Positions 12,901 to 27,900 of a stretch of 64,000 bases of DNA are shown piece after piece. The stretch is taken from the NCBI RefSeq assembly GCF_949628215.1, contig NC_134311.1, forward strand, positions 15,562,582 to 15,626,581, read 5' to 3'. The translations under genes and the position numbers were made by a program. The notes below the pieces were generated by a model. The model had not been told where the DNA came from. It worked only from the letters and a program-made list of their open reading frames with translations, and made no database searches. Origin of the DNA: Phalacrocorax aristotelis. Taxonomy: Eukaryota > Chordata > Aves > Suliformes > Phalacrocoracidae. Each line of letters starts with the position of its first letter. Within the stretch, counting starts at the first letter, position 1.

Positions 12901-15900
12901 GATGGGTTTGCATCAAATTCACATAATCAAGAGCACTCTAATTCAAATTCATATAGGTAAGTAACTCTTTAGAATGGAAGGTATTCTGCAATGGCTAGAC
13001 TTGCATTTCTGGCCTTTTATTTTTGAGATAATACACCAGTTACTTGATATGTCGTGGCAATGCATTATCTAAACTTAATAGTTAATTTTTTTAAATTATT
13101 GTTTTACTCATTTCATTCATACATGATATAGTGACTTTTGAAAGCATCTATAACATTCTAAATGTCGTTTGTAGTTATCAGCAGTTTATGAGGATTTAAA
13201 GCTCTGAATTTAAATCCTAATTGTCAATAAGTGAGAAAAAATATTTTCATATTAGTAAGTGACTTACTAGTACTTTCTTGTTAGTTGGTCACTGATGAGG
13301 TTGGCAATGGTTCAGCTGGTACTTCACAATTTGAAGACTTTCTACCCTTTGGCTGGACATGATCTTTCAGGTAATAAGCAGCAGTGTTGTCTTTTCATAC
13401 TTTATAAACACATTTTAAATCAGTAATGTGTTGAATAATGTATATATTGTAGCTTTAATTTAATTCAAAAGTTCTTAATTTTTTCATGATCTGGGAATAA
13501 TTGTTCTGATACTGTTTATCATACAGGTATATATGAAATAGCATGGTGGGTGGGTAGGATGAGTGGGCAAGAAGGAATGCTCAGTAGCTAGCAGAAGTCT
13601 CTGCATACTTAGTTTTTTCTTTGCCTCCTAGTCGTACAAGAATGTTTACAATATTTATTTCTTGGTGGAAACTCTATAGTTTTTTGTAAATCATGTTACA
13701 TCATTTCTATTTCTTGCTTCTTAGAATCATAGTATCATGGAATGGTCCAACCCCTATGTCATGGGCAGGGACATATTTCACTAGATTGTGTTTCTCAAAG
13801 CTCCATCTAACCTGACCTTGAACACTTCCAGTGAGGGGGCATCTACAACTTCTCTGGCAACCTGTTCAGTGTCTCACCCTCATAGTAAAAAAACCTCCTT
13901 CCTTATGTCCATTCTAAAGCTACTTTCCTTCAGTTTAAAACAATTACGCTTTGTCCTTTCACTACAGGTCCTGGTAAAAAGTCTTTCTCCATCTTTCTTG
14001 TAAGCCCCCTTCAGGTACCGAAAGGACGCAATAAGATCTGCCTTCTCTCCTCCAGGCTGAACAACCCCGACTCTCTCAGCGTTTCCTTATAGGAGAGGTG
14101 TTCCAGCCCCCTAATAATTTTTGTGGCCGCCCTCTGGACCTGCTCCAACAGTTCCATGTCTTTCTCATACTGGGAGCCCCAGGGCTGGATGCGATACTCC
14201 AGGTGGGGTCTCATGAGAATGACTATGGGGCAGAATCACCTTCCTCGCCCTGCTGGCCACCCTTCTTTTAATGCTGCCTGCGATATGGTTGGCTTTCTGG
14301 GCTGCAAGTGCACACTGCCAGCTCACCTCCAATTTTTCGTCCACCAGTACCTCCAAGTCCTCCTCCGCAGGGCTGCTCTCAATCCCTTTGTCCCCCAGCC
14401 TGTACTGATACTGGGAATTGCCCTGACCCACATGCAGGACCTTGCACTTGGTCTTGTTGACCTTCTTCATGAGGTTCACATAAGCCCACTCCTCAAGCCT
14501 GTCAAGGTTCTTCTGGGTAGCATCCTGTCCCTCTGGTGAATCAATTGCACCACTCATCTCTGTGTTGTCTGCAAGCCTGCTTGGATGCACTCACTACCAC
14601 TGTCTATGGTATTATCAAAGATATTGAACAGTACTGATCCCAATTCAGATCCCTGCAGGACACCACTTGTAACTGATCTTCATTTGGACATTGAGCTGTT
14701 GACTACAACTCTCTGGATGCAGTCATTCAGCCAATTATTAATCAAATAGCCCATCCATCAAATCTGTCACACTGTTTATAGGTAAGGATGTTGCATGGGA
14801 CTGTGTCAAAGGCTTTACAGAAGTCAAAAGTAGAGTCCATCAGTTTCTCTTCCGTTACCCACCAGTGCAGTCAATCCATCATAGAATGCTACCAGATGTC
14901 ATGCATGATTTTCCTTTGTGAAGCCATGTTGGGTCTCTCATCACCTGACTGTTATCCATATGTCTTGACATAGCTTCGAGGACGATCTGTTCTGATACTT
15001 AATTTCTGTCAGTGTTGAAGAAGTCTACTCCTGTTTTTAACAATGATAGCACAAAGCAGGTCATTTTTTGTACTCGTAAATATCAACGTGAGGTTTGAAA
15101 AAAGCTTACTTTTGGAGTTAGTTCAGCCTTCAGCTGTGGAATTGTCCTCATCAATGTTATAATGGAGAAGGAAGGCTTTTTTTTTTTTATAATTTACTTG
15201 TCTTTCTAGAGCTTCCAGTTAGCTCTCCAATATGCCATGCAGTTTTGAAAACACTACAGCGCTGGGAACAAGTTCTTCTTCGACGTCTTGAGCTATATGG
15301 GGGTCCCCCTCAACATTATATTTCAGTTCATGCTTCTGAAGATGCCCTAGCTGCCGGTCCTGCATTGCTTCGTCATAAAACTTTACTTGAGCCTACAAAC
15401 ACTCCATTCCGGTGAGTCTAGCTTCTATAAACAGTGACTATAATATCTTTAATATACCTCAGACACTATGTTGTTAGTGCATGTGATAGACTATAACTTC
15501 GATAACTCTATAATACCAGTTTCTGGACTTGATCTAATCCATTGTGAACTTGTGGGTATACATGAAAATCTATGCATCTCTGGTCCAAAGCAAGATCAGG
15601 AAAATCAATCAAAAGTTTATAATTTTTTTTAGTTCCTTTATTGAAGCTTAACATGATTTTGAGCATCTCTGTGGAAAAACTGTGGTTTACAGTAAATAAA
15701 GAATAACAAATTTGCCCTAATTGATAATTAAGGATTAGTGGCAATTAATTAAATAATTTCCCCACCTGTGGAGGGAACATCTTTGAACATTCTTATCAGT
15801 ATATTTTCCTAAAATCAAAGAACAAATATTTACTATTTATAATGTTTGTGTAGTTGTGGCTCAACATAATTGCATGTTCAGCCAGAACATGCTTAGTGTG

Positions 15901-18900
15901 CTTAGTTTCTTAGATTTAAATAGATTTTTGCCTTTTTAATCTTACTACCACCTGTGGTTGCAGAATCATCACAAAGTCTGTCTTTTTGTTGTAAAATGCC
16001 TCACAATTGCCACACTTAGTTTTAATAACTTGAGCTGAAGGAACGGCTTAACATGTATCTGCTGCCTGGCATTATTTTTAAGCTCTGATTTAAAGGGATT
16101 CAGGGTTTGATGGTTTTTGGCCTGCCATAAGCAGCTATATTTGTATTTACAAATTTTGCTTGAGCATACAGTTTCCAGGGATAAGCATAAATATTTGAAG
16201 TCTGATCTGATTCTACAGTCCTTCCAATTTTGTCACTGAAAAGTCATGGTTGTTTCAGAGATGTTACACAGCTGATGATGTGTTCCTAACATGAAGTGTT
16301 AGTAATTCTTTGTCCATGTGATAGAAGCCCTCATCAGCAGTAAATGGAAATGATCCATGTTGTAAAAAATGAGGTGGACAATAACTAATCTGTGTGCTGA
16401 CCTTGTTGTTGTGTAATCTCTTAAAGAGATTTTTCTTACTTGTCCGAAGATAGGAGGTGAAAAAGGTTCTTTTCCTTCATCCTTTTGCCCCTGCTCTCAC
16501 GTGTAGGTTTTTCAGGAAGACGGTACCAGAATGCTTCTGAATAAGTGTCATACAGTGTTTAGAGAGCTCTAGTTTTGTCCCAGTATTTCTTCTGACTATA
16601 GTTTGATTAGAATATAAGGTATTGCAATCTTCTATATTTATAAGAATTAAGTAGATATTGATTTTAACTGTGTTCTGCAGATCTAACAGTCATGTTGCAC
16701 TATCTGTGAAAAGGCTCTGGCAGTACTTGGTTAAACAGGAAGAAGTCCAGGAAACCTTTATCAGAAATATTTTTACAAAGAAGCGATGCATAAATGAGGT
16801 TGGTACGGTATACAGAAAGTATAAAATGTTGCAGGTCAATCTATTAGCTTTTGGTTAAGTTATTTGGCTAGCTTGTTTACTCTAGAGCATGAATGGATAA
16901 CATACATGTCTATGACTCTAAATCTACAGTATTTCGTATTAAATCTTTGTCCGTTCTTTCATTGAAAACAAAAATAATCAGTCTTTAATTGTAGACTGAC
17001 ACCTAACACCACGTAGCTACAGTCAGCCTCTTCGTTAAGGTCAGTGTAAAAGCTGCCTCAAAAGAATCACAAACTCAAAAATTTCAAAGATTTCAAACAG
17101 TAACCTAATCAGCCAAAGTTGCAGAAGTTTGAGTTTGTCCCTTCCATAGTCCTCCTGGGTTTATCTATGGGTTTCTATCATGATTAAATTTTAATAAGAA
17201 AAATTGTCATACAACAATTAATATTTCTGTCCCTGATAACTTGTCTTAGAGTCTTGCTGGATTCTAGGTTCCAGATTCAGTTACATGTTTTAAAGTTGTG
17301 GTTCTGTAACGGAATTCTGGGGGGTTTTATCCCCCTCCCTCTTCAGTTGCTCCTTTTCTTTCTTACTCACCCCTGCTCCCAATAATTCGAAAGAATCATT
17401 TGTGTTGTAGGAAAACCTATGGAGTAGCAGAAACATAGGAGAAAGAAGCAGATCCAAACAAATTAAACTAGTGAAGCCATAGCAGCAAAGACTTCTGTAT
17501 GAGTTAATCTTTGTCCTGTCACAACTAGAACGTTGGCTTGTTTGAGAATTTGTGGGTACTTGTGTTCACTATAGGCTCCAGTTAAAAGGAAATAGTTCCT
17601 TTTGTTTTGTACTTTGAAGATGCACCATTTCTGATCATGCCTTATGTCAATGCAGCATGGTGCTGTGCTGTATGGAACGGTATTTTGGAATATTTTAGAT
17701 GTGCTTTTTGTTTCCAAATAGGATCACTGACAGCCTTACACAGCTTAGGTGTGTTGGCTTTATTTTGTATCTTCGTATTACTGATAATGTCAGTGAAGAA
17801 ATCTCACTTTTGAGATGGGCAAGATGCTGTTACAGTACAGAATAGCTAAATCAGTGTCCTCTGTACTGAATGTAGAGGTTAGAATTTGATAATTACTGTT
17901 ACTATATAAAATACATAAGTGTGTGTGTAAACATGCTGTTGTGTTTCAGTTGTTCTCTGTTGGTATGAACAACAAGGAACTAAGAATTTCCTTGATACCT
18001 TGTGTGTTATGTCTTATCTCTATTCTTTGTTCTGTGGTGGTTCTTTCCTTGGTGAAGTCATTAGAGGAGCACAATGAAACCATGAAAAATTCTGTTGTGG
18101 TGGAGCCCATCGTCAATAAGGTACACAGTGGTAATGCTCAAATTAATTAGACCTTCAACATTATGGAATACTTCCATTTTGAAATGGTGCTGAACCCCCT
18201 TAAAAAAATCTTTGCTGACATAGCAAATAAACTTAAAAATTCAGTTTTGCAAGAGATGGAGTTAAACCAGTCTTGTTATAAAACCCATTGGAAACTACAT
18301 TGTCTTAGAAAGCTGGATTAAACAACCAGGTAAGAACAATATGTATTACCAAACTATGTAGCTATGCCAAATGAGCTGAGGCTGAGATTTGCCCAAGTGA
18401 CAAAAATTCAGTCACATAGGGAACATAGTGTATACAGGAGCTTTCACCAGTGTGATATGGCTAGCATAGTTGCCAATAAGTGAAGGTTGTTAACTGAAGT
18501 TAGAGCAGTTTGTTAGTGTGATGTTAGTTTGCTACTGAAAACTTTTGCTGAGCTTCATTTTAAGATGGTGTCAATTGAGCCCATATAACAATTTTATAGC
18601 AACTTTCTTGAAAGGTTGGTATGAGAGACTAAAAAGGTATAGTACGATGCCTAGAAATGCAAACAAATACTGTGTTCTTCAGGCGTTCTTTTACAAAACT
18701 AGTGAGAAGAAAGAAATGAGAACACCTTCATGGTGTATAACAGCTACAGACTTTTTTCAGATTTTGAAAAAGACTGTTTGCAGTTCTTCAACAGCACCAT
18801 CTTACTGCTTTTCAACTAAAATATCTTTGTTTCAATCTTTTGAAGATGAGAGAATTAAGAAATTAAAGGGGAGAGGCTAAAAAATGGTAGTTCTGGAATA

Positions 18901-21900
18901 ATACTTTGTGTTTTGAAGAAGATGCAGAGTTTTACTTTTGTAGTCCAGGTTTGAATTTTTATGTCACCATTTGTTTAGCAAGGCTTTTTTTTTTTTACTG
19001 TAAAAATTACTTTGTAACTACAACAGTCTGGAGTCTGTAATCTATCAGTTTAATACTTGGAATGCTTTGCTCTCTAATTTTGAACAGGAGTAGTACAGTG
19101 CTGGTAGAGCTTAAAATTTTGTGTGCTGGCATATACTTGGATACATTTCTAAAGTATAAAAAGGTAAACGAGATTGAAATATAACATTAGATCACATTAA
19201 GGTGGGGGGAAGAAAATGTGATAGCAAAAAGTTTGTGATACTGGAATGTGCAGGATTCCAGATTTATTTAATTGTGGAGAATGGTGAATAGATAAGCTGA
19301 CAAAGTTCAAATTTATTTTCCTGCTCAGGATCTTGTCTGCGCTTTCTTTTGGACTATTTCAGTTTCAGTGGTGAAAAGTTAGCTAAAAGCATGAAAAGAC
19401 TTAGCAAATTTTTTTAAAAACAAAACGTCAAGACTCAATTTTTTTATTATTGGCACACCCAACTGTGCTTGTAGGCTTACTGGTTTTCAGCATCTCTGAA
19501 AAACTTGAGATTGAACACAGTCCTGTGACTTCTGTGACAGATTACGCTTTCTGTGTTGCTGTAGTAATCTCAACATGGCAGTGGGAAGCTAAGTTATTAC
19601 ACACAAACAAGTTTACCATAATTATTACAGTTTGTATTTATTAAATTTTCTTAGAATTGAAATTGAGAAAAAAAATACATGAAGTTTCATATGATCAACT
19701 GTTTGGTCTCTGTACTTCCAGTAAAAAGCAGTGTTGCATAGAAGTTTACATTTAAATATGCTTTTCTTTTTAAATACAGATAGAAACAGATTTGGGATAC
19801 CCAGGAGGCAAGGCAAGAATAATCCATAAAGAGTCTGACATCATTACTGCTTTTGCAGTCAATAAGGTGAGTATAAAGGGGGTATGAAAATGTAATTGTG
19901 TTGTACTTTCACCTGATAAACGGGTGGTAGATGATTGTGAATTCCTGTGGAACACGTGGGTGAGATATCCTTTGCCAGCCATCCTTCTGCGGCTTGAACT
20001 CTTAGTGCTTACTTCCCTAAAACACTTCATAATTATCTTTTCATAATTAAACAGCTCTACTACAAATTGTTTTTTTCTATTGTGTGATGGATTGAGGGAG
20101 GGGATGGGTGGCCTCTAATTTTTCTCTAAGCTTGTGTGTAGGAATAGTCAGGGGAGGTTTAGATTGGATATTAGGAAAAATTTATTTACTGGAAGAGCAG
20201 TCAGGCACTGGGACAGGCTGCCCAGAGAGGTGGGGGAGTCACCAGCCCTGGAGGTGTTCAAAAAACATGTAGATGTGGTCCTTCAGGGCATGGTTTTGGA
20301 GGCCTGCGGGTGATGGGTTGGTGGTTGGACTTGATGATCCTGGAGTTCTCTTCTAACCTTTTTCTGACCTTAAGGCCTTAAGAACTGGAGGAGGAGAGGT
20401 TGGTTGCAAGCTTTGTAGTATAGTTACCTCTGTTTATCTTCTGAGGAAAGCAAGGAGAAACTAGAGCTCCGTGGGAGAGGTATAAAATACAAATAGTGTG
20501 TGATGCTGTTGCAGATGCAAATCAAATTTTGAAAGGAAAATGTCAAGTTTAGACAGTTTTTGTAGACATAAGTATTTGGGTTTTGTAAATTGATTAAATG
20601 TATTTTTGTGAACAACATAACCAGGGAAAATTTAAAAAACACCTTTCTGAGTATTCCTTTTCGTATCTGCTTTTGTGTATGTTACCTTTTCAGGCAAATC
20701 GGAACTGCATTGCAATAGCATCGAGTCATGACATTCAAGAATTAGATGTTTCTTCAATTTTAGCTACACAAATCTATACCTGGGTTGATGACGATGTGGA
20801 AGTAGAACATAAAGGGTATGCTTTCGATGTTTCTAATATCACAGCTTGACTATATAAAAATTGGTGTAACAAAGCACAGTATTTAATGTTGTTGTTTGGA
20901 ATCTAACTTACACTGTTGTTTCATTTATAGGGCTGATGATTTCTTAGTTATACATGCTCGTGATGATCTGGTAAATGTTCAGGGAACCACTCCTTACACT
21001 CATAGTAATCCTGGCACACCTATCAATATGCCTTGGCTCGGTAGTACACAAACTGGCAGGGGTGCATCTGTGGTAAGTTGCTTGTCAAAGATTAGCCTTA
21101 CGTACTCTACCTAATTCTCTCCTTTCGTCTGTTCAATGTTGCTGGTTATATTTTACAATTAGCTTGTAAGTAAATTTAGTTTTCCTGTGTAATCAAGACA
21201 AGATGGATTTTTTTTATAATCATTCAATTAGTAGGTTAAAATACTGCACAAAATTTAAGACACACTGACTAAGCAAGCAAAGCTTTTAGTCAAGCCATAT
21301 ATGCTTTCAATACTTAAGATACATCATTTAAAAACAAGGGATCGGGGTTCAGGTAAGAAATGGCAGCTTAAATTGTTCTTTAATGACTTGAAGCCAAATG
21401 GTGCATCTAAAAAGTATGTAGTCAGGACATTTCCGGATGTAGAATTATACAGATTGAGTAAAAATGTTTGTGTGCGATATTAATGTAGCTTTTATTTTAA
21501 GCGTAATCTTAAGTTTCATTCTGAGTTCCAGACTACTCAAGTTTTTATTCAAAAGTAAATAACACCTTCTGCCCTAGTACAAAGTACCATTGTAGTGCAC
21601 TGTGTGTTAGTATGAGCCTGCATTATAGAAAGGAGAGTAAATTAACTCCTAAAGCAGACTTCACTGGCAGGACAGAGGCTTCAAATGAAATGAATTGAAC
21701 TCGGGAAACTGAGCAACTTAAACTTGGGAAAAAAATGGGGATGCTTGGCTTATAAGAAAAATGAGGAAAGCGGTACTGCAGAAATAGGACCAACTACAAA
21801 CATCATGCATAGTTTGAACTTCATGCTGATGTTTGTCTCCAAAGCTGTGGTCAGCTCTGTCATCTTGGAAGTGCTGCACAGTTTTGTTGTAGCATTATTA

Positions 21901-24900
21901 AATATCTAATTTCTGAAGATCATATTTAGAGGAGATTGATAATCAGTTTCACTGTTCAGCATTTCTGAGCAAGGAACACCCAGTAAAGCTGCGACTGTGT
22001 CCACACGAGCAAATTGATCTTTCTGATCCTAAAGGTGACTCCTGCACAAGGGTAGCTCTTACTTTTAGAAGTAGATTATGTGTCTGGTTTGAAGCTTGGC
22101 CATGAGCAAAAAGCTATTAGCTCAGATTTAATTCAGATCAAATGATAATTCTAGTCTGCCCATTGACATACTTACCTTAGTTCCTATGCAGCGTAGATGC
22201 TCTCTAAGAATGCACATCTACAGATTAGTTAGCTGTCAGATGCTTATTTGGACACAACTGAACTGAAATGGTCATACGAGACACCCATATCTCTCAGCTT
22301 ATCTGCACACAGATGTGGAGTTTTCCTGAATAACTGAATGCATTAAGTCTTGTGACTTGGCTCTGCTTTGTGGTATTTAGTAGCTCAGAGCAAGTCTGTA
22401 AGTGGTGGCAGAATGAAAGAACTGTATGTTAATTTATGTTGTAGTTGACATTTGAGAATATTTGATGATTAGAAGCAGTAAATAAGGAATGAGCATTAGA
22501 AGAACAATAATGTTATCCACATATGGAAGTGGGTGTTGTGCCAGTACCTATACCTTTCCCTTCTGTTTAGGAACTGCTGATCCTAGTTGCCAGTTTTGTA
22601 GCTCTGGTATCACAGTCAGGTCTCTTATGCAAGTATTATTTGAATGACTGTGCCACTTTGTCCTCTCACTTCCATTTATATAGGTATATATGTATGTATA
22701 GAATTTGCACGTTTGTGTGTTTCTCAACAAGGTAGTTACATAATCTATTGATGTAAACTATTCTTACATGACTTTATATTTTTATATGTAGTAGAACTTT
22801 CTTACCTAAAGACATATGGCTATGCTTGTGTGGAATGTGTTTGCTGTTAAGCTTTGGACCTAAATTTTATTTGGCATGTTTGACTCTGACAGAGTAGAAA
22901 ACAAACCACAGCACACAATGACACCTGCCCACTAGGGAAGGGAGGCAAGGCACTGAATGAAGAACAAAGTAAATGAAGGAAGATATAGGGATTCTTGGGA
23001 GCAAGTAGTGTTACTGTGGAAGGATTCAAATTTGGAGGAAAACCAGCTTCACGAAATATTTCTGTTTGCTCTTTGTTACTTTGTTCCTTTGGATACTGCT
23101 TTTGATCCTTATTCCCATCTTTGCTTTTCCATAATTTGCAGCCCATTTAGTAGGTATAGTCCACTGTTCTTTACCATTACTGGCTTTTCAGTCTTGTCTT
23201 TGCTTCACTTCCATCAACAAGGAAAACTGCTGGACTTAGGCAGCTAACATTTTATTAGCACTAAAGTTTTTCTATTACTGTTCTTCACTGTTTCCTGTTA
23301 ACACTGTTCATACCAGGTAAGTAAGGAGGCTGACCAGCAGAAAATTCAGTACAGTGCTGACACAGTTCCTAAGAGAGCACTGAAGTAAATAGTATGTGTT
23401 GTCAGCTTTTAAACTCAGGTAATGTTTAACAGCTTGTCATCCAAGCCAGTGTGGCTGACACCAATATTCACCAGTTTAGTAACTGGTGGGTCAGATTTTA
23501 AGCTTTTCTTATTCTTCAGTCTTATTGTACATTAGGCCCAAAGCAACCAGCGTTATAGCCATCAGCTGTTGTTAAGGGGAAACTAGCAGTATTGAATGTC
23601 AGTTACATTGGTAATGAAAGTATTTGCATTTGATAATTATACTTGGCTTCTAAATCAGAGATGCTGTACCAGACATCTGTTTTAGCATAGTCTTTCAAAG
23701 GCACATTTCCATAAGCATGCATTTCTCCAAAGCATAGCCCAGTAGGGGTCAGGAGATCATGATTCACGCTTAACTGTTGAGTGAAGGAATATGATTTCCA
23801 TTGACTTCTGGGTAAACGTTAGTAGCTATAAAACTCAACACAACCTTTCATTTTGGTGAAGAACTAGAACAAGCATAAATAATTTTTTTTCACTTATACG
23901 TAGAGATAAATTACAAGTTTAGAGAGCAAAGTATTGCAATTATTTACTGATTGGTATATGCACTAATGCTCGAAGAGTGTAATTCTTGGTCTTGTTCAAA
24001 ATCTTATAATGTATATATTGTTTTATTCACCAATGTTTTACCAAGCCATTGAGGTTTTTTTGTTTCAAGTACTTACAGGAAAAAAAGGAAAACTATGTAT
24101 TTGAAAACCTTATCTTTTATCTTCAGGAGAGTGTTTTGAAATAAACTTGGGTAACCAAGAGGCACAAGGCTTTATCTTCAACAAATAATAAAGCTTTGAG
24201 AATTGAAAGATGTAAATCTGCTTCCAAAATGTAATCAAGAGGATTGCAATTACTCCACTAATCCAAACCACAGGAAATTTTAGCAAGAAAATCAATTATT
24301 TCCCTTCCAAGTGTTTTTCCTCCTTTTTGTTTGCAAACTGGAAATTCGGAGAACATTGCATTTCAACTCTTTGGATCATATTTAGTAATATGAAGCAAAT
24401 AAAAATTTGTGATTCATACATTCTTCTGGTTGACATCCTGATATGATTGGAGTCCAGGCGAGAATAGCATACTTAAAATACTTGATTTGCCATCTACTGT
24501 TTCAGTGACAAAGCAGTGGCAAAACACTGTACAAAATTATAGCAGCTGAAAGTCACAGTTGGACTGGATGATCTTAAAGGTCTCTTCCAACCTAAATGAC
24601 TCAATGAAAGTAGTTCAGTGCCAGCTTGCTACTGATGTGTAGTAAGTGGTGAGCTGCTGTGTTGAAAGTGAGTGCTCTGGCAACAAACTTCTGTTTGTGT
24701 TATCATTTAAAGTTAACACCTGACACAAACATAAACTTATGCCCCCTTCTCTCTCAAATGTTGGGTAAATAAAACATGCATGAGCAAACTGAATCCAAAA
24801 ACTTCCTGAGGAAAGGCAGTCCTCAAAGTAGCAATATGCTTTTGAGGAGAACTAAGAGGACATAATGAAAACTTAACTTTGATGTACAGTAATAGAAAGA

Positions 24901-27900
24901 AAGGAAGGGGAGAGACACGCAAGGAAAATACAGGTGCATTTCCCTGACAAAAAATCCCTACCACTTCTTTCCAATTGTGGCACTGTGCGTTGGACTTATG
25001 ACTTAATTAGATGGAGTTTTTTTCTTAATAGTGTAATGTCTCCAGTCCTCTTCATATTATTGAACTCTTCCGAGTCAGGAATTAATCAACTAAGAAAAAG
25101 AGCAGTCCTGGTAATATGCCTTGCTCAAAGCAAAGCCTGGAATTTAGGAACAGAACTGTTGCTGGAAATTCATTGGATGTGTATTTGCAAAATTACAAAA
25201 CACTTTTGAATAATTTTTTATTTACCAGTTGCTAGGTATATTGCTTATTCTGGATGGCCACAAACAATCACTTTTCAATTAATGACAATAAATTAACTAG
25301 ACTTGAAAATAAATATATTCCTTCCTATTTTTTACTTCTGTTAAAGTTTGTTTACCTCTTTCTTTACATGCTTCTGCCTCTCTCTTGCTTATCTTACAAT
25401 ATTCAGGAATATTCCAATAAATTTAATGGAATCAGAAAGGAATTGGCAAGAAAAGAGGTAAGACTGCAGTCTAAGGAGCGTTTATATTTGGATCCATAAA
25501 ACTCTGAAGCAAAAAATTAATATTTATCTAGATGTATAAAGCTGCAACAGTATTAATATCTACACTAGTCTTGGCAGAAACTGACTTCTATATGAATTTC
25601 TAAACCCGGTACTTGCTTTCAGTAGGAACATTGATAGGAAACAACTCTGTGATCACTAATTATTCTAGTTCACTAAGTGTTTTGTTCCAGTAGTGTTGTT
25701 TAATTATTTTCTATTTTGTATATTGAACAGATGCTCAAGAAGGCTATTAATAATGTCAGAAGAATGGCCTCTCATCCAACGTTACCATATTGTAAGTTGT
25801 TTTGTATAGAAAAGTTACCTAAAGATTATATATTTACTCTTGGCCATTTCTTTATTATGCTGCTAGTTTGTACTAGCACAGAAATCTCTTGCATGTTTTA
25901 AAAGTTGCTTATAAGCCTTATTTTACTGAAACTATTTTTCATTTCTAAAAAAAAAATATACTGGGAGATATATAATAGATGTTAGAAACAGTGCTATTTT
26001 TTATACCAAAAGTACAGTATTTGTTTTGTTTGTCACTTGGATGAAAGATAGTAGGAAAAGATTATTATCTCCAAGTAAATAGCTTCATATTTCAGTACCC
26101 TCTGAATACAGTTCTTAATTAAATAATAAGTACAGTTCAGTAAGGTTTAAATAGCATGGGTTTCAGTGGTACGCACTACTACAGTGCGCCAGGTACTATG
26201 GCATGTGTTGTGGCACTAGTTATTTTGAGGATGTTGTGAGCTGGTGTGAGAGTTCTTAAAATTTTGGAAGAAACCTTTCTGTTCAACTGCTGCAACACCT
26301 GTGAAAAGTCAAGTAAACATTTTCTGTTGCAGACCTGACAGGTGCTCAAGATGGTAGTGTAAGAATGTTTGAATGGGGTCATGCACAGCAGATCACATGT
26401 TTTCGGTCTGGTGGCAACTCCAGGGTAACTCGAATGAGATTCAACTACCAAGGAAATAAGGTAACTTACAGAATGCTTCTGTACTTACCCTCTTCCCCCC
26501 TGCCCTCCCCCAGTATATTTGTAAATTAGAAGAAACATCATGTTCTTCAAACCGAAAGTAGTTTCTCTGAAAGGCGGATACTTTATCCGTAATACATACA
26601 TATGTATTCAAAATTAATATATCTTTTTTTTTCAGTTTGGGATTGTTGATGCTGATGGATACATAAGTTTATATCAAACAAATTGGAAATGTTGCCCACT
26701 TACTGGAACTTCACCTAAACCATATTTGGTAAGCTGAAAACTGAATTTGTTTTCATAAACTTGTGTTGTGTTCTTTTATTTCCTTTCCCCCTTAGAACAG
26801 TTAGGAGAGGGCAGGGATTGTGCTGCTAACCAGTATTAATCAGTATTTAATAATATATAGTTGCCATCCTGTGATCCATATGACAGACAAGTTCTTAAAT
26901 CCTAATCATACTTACTAAGTTAGAATAGAAGATGCAAATATTAGATCTGAAAAAACTTCACTGTTCTTTGAGACTTGTCAATAATTGTCAATTGTTAATT
27001 AATTGTCAGTAGTGCAGGACTGGAAACTATACTTCCATGAAAAACTTACGACTATCAGAAGGCATAGACTTACCTTTATATCCTGTGTTTAAACTGTTTT
27101 TGAAACAGCAGTTCATCTTGAGGAAGTTTAAGGTTTCATGCTTAAAAAAAATTGGTTTCTTTTTTAATTAATGATTTCAAAACTGCAATTTTTCAGACCT
27201 GGCAGTGTCATAACAAAACAGCCAATGACTTTGTTTTCATCAGCTCATCATCTTTGATAGCCACAGCAGGACTGTCTTCTGACAACAGGTAAGAACTGCT
27301 ATAATGCATAAAAATGAAGTGGTGCCATGTTGCTCTTCTTCCCCCCCTCTTCCCCCCTTTTTTTGATGATTCTCCTTAAGCAGTTTAAAAGGAACACATG
27401 TGCTTCTGCTGTCTGTCTGTCTTTGTGGGAGGGGGAGAGAAGTAATGTTTGCAGTGATATTCCATGTGCCTATTAAAGGAGGTTCCCTAGGGAAGCATAA
27501 ATCCTCTGTTCATGTTCCATATGAGGAGGGGAAGTGGAGAGGGAGGTGCTAGTCTCTCCTCCCTGGTACCCAGTGACAGGCCAAGTGGGAATGGTTCAAA
27601 ACTGTGCTAGGGGACGTTTAGGCTGGGCATGAGGAGGCATTTCTTTATTGACAGTGTGGTCAAACACTGGAACACGCTTCCTGGAGAGGTGGCCGATGCC
27701 CCCAAGCCCCAGTGTTTAAAAGGCATTTGGACAATGCCCTTAATAACATTCTTTAACTTCTGGTCAGTGCTGAAGGGGTCAGGCAGTTGGACTAGATTGC
27801 TGTAAGTCTCCTCCAACTGAACTGGTCTGTTATATGATCCTGTCTTAAATTATTTTTATAGACATAGGGAGTTACGCATAGCCTTTCATCTCACATTTAT

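Noticed and set aside
14123..14590. Overlapping frames of about 140 codons on both strands
   Set aside because: Both lie in the minus-strand CR1; the minus frame is LINE relic and the plus frame its shadow.
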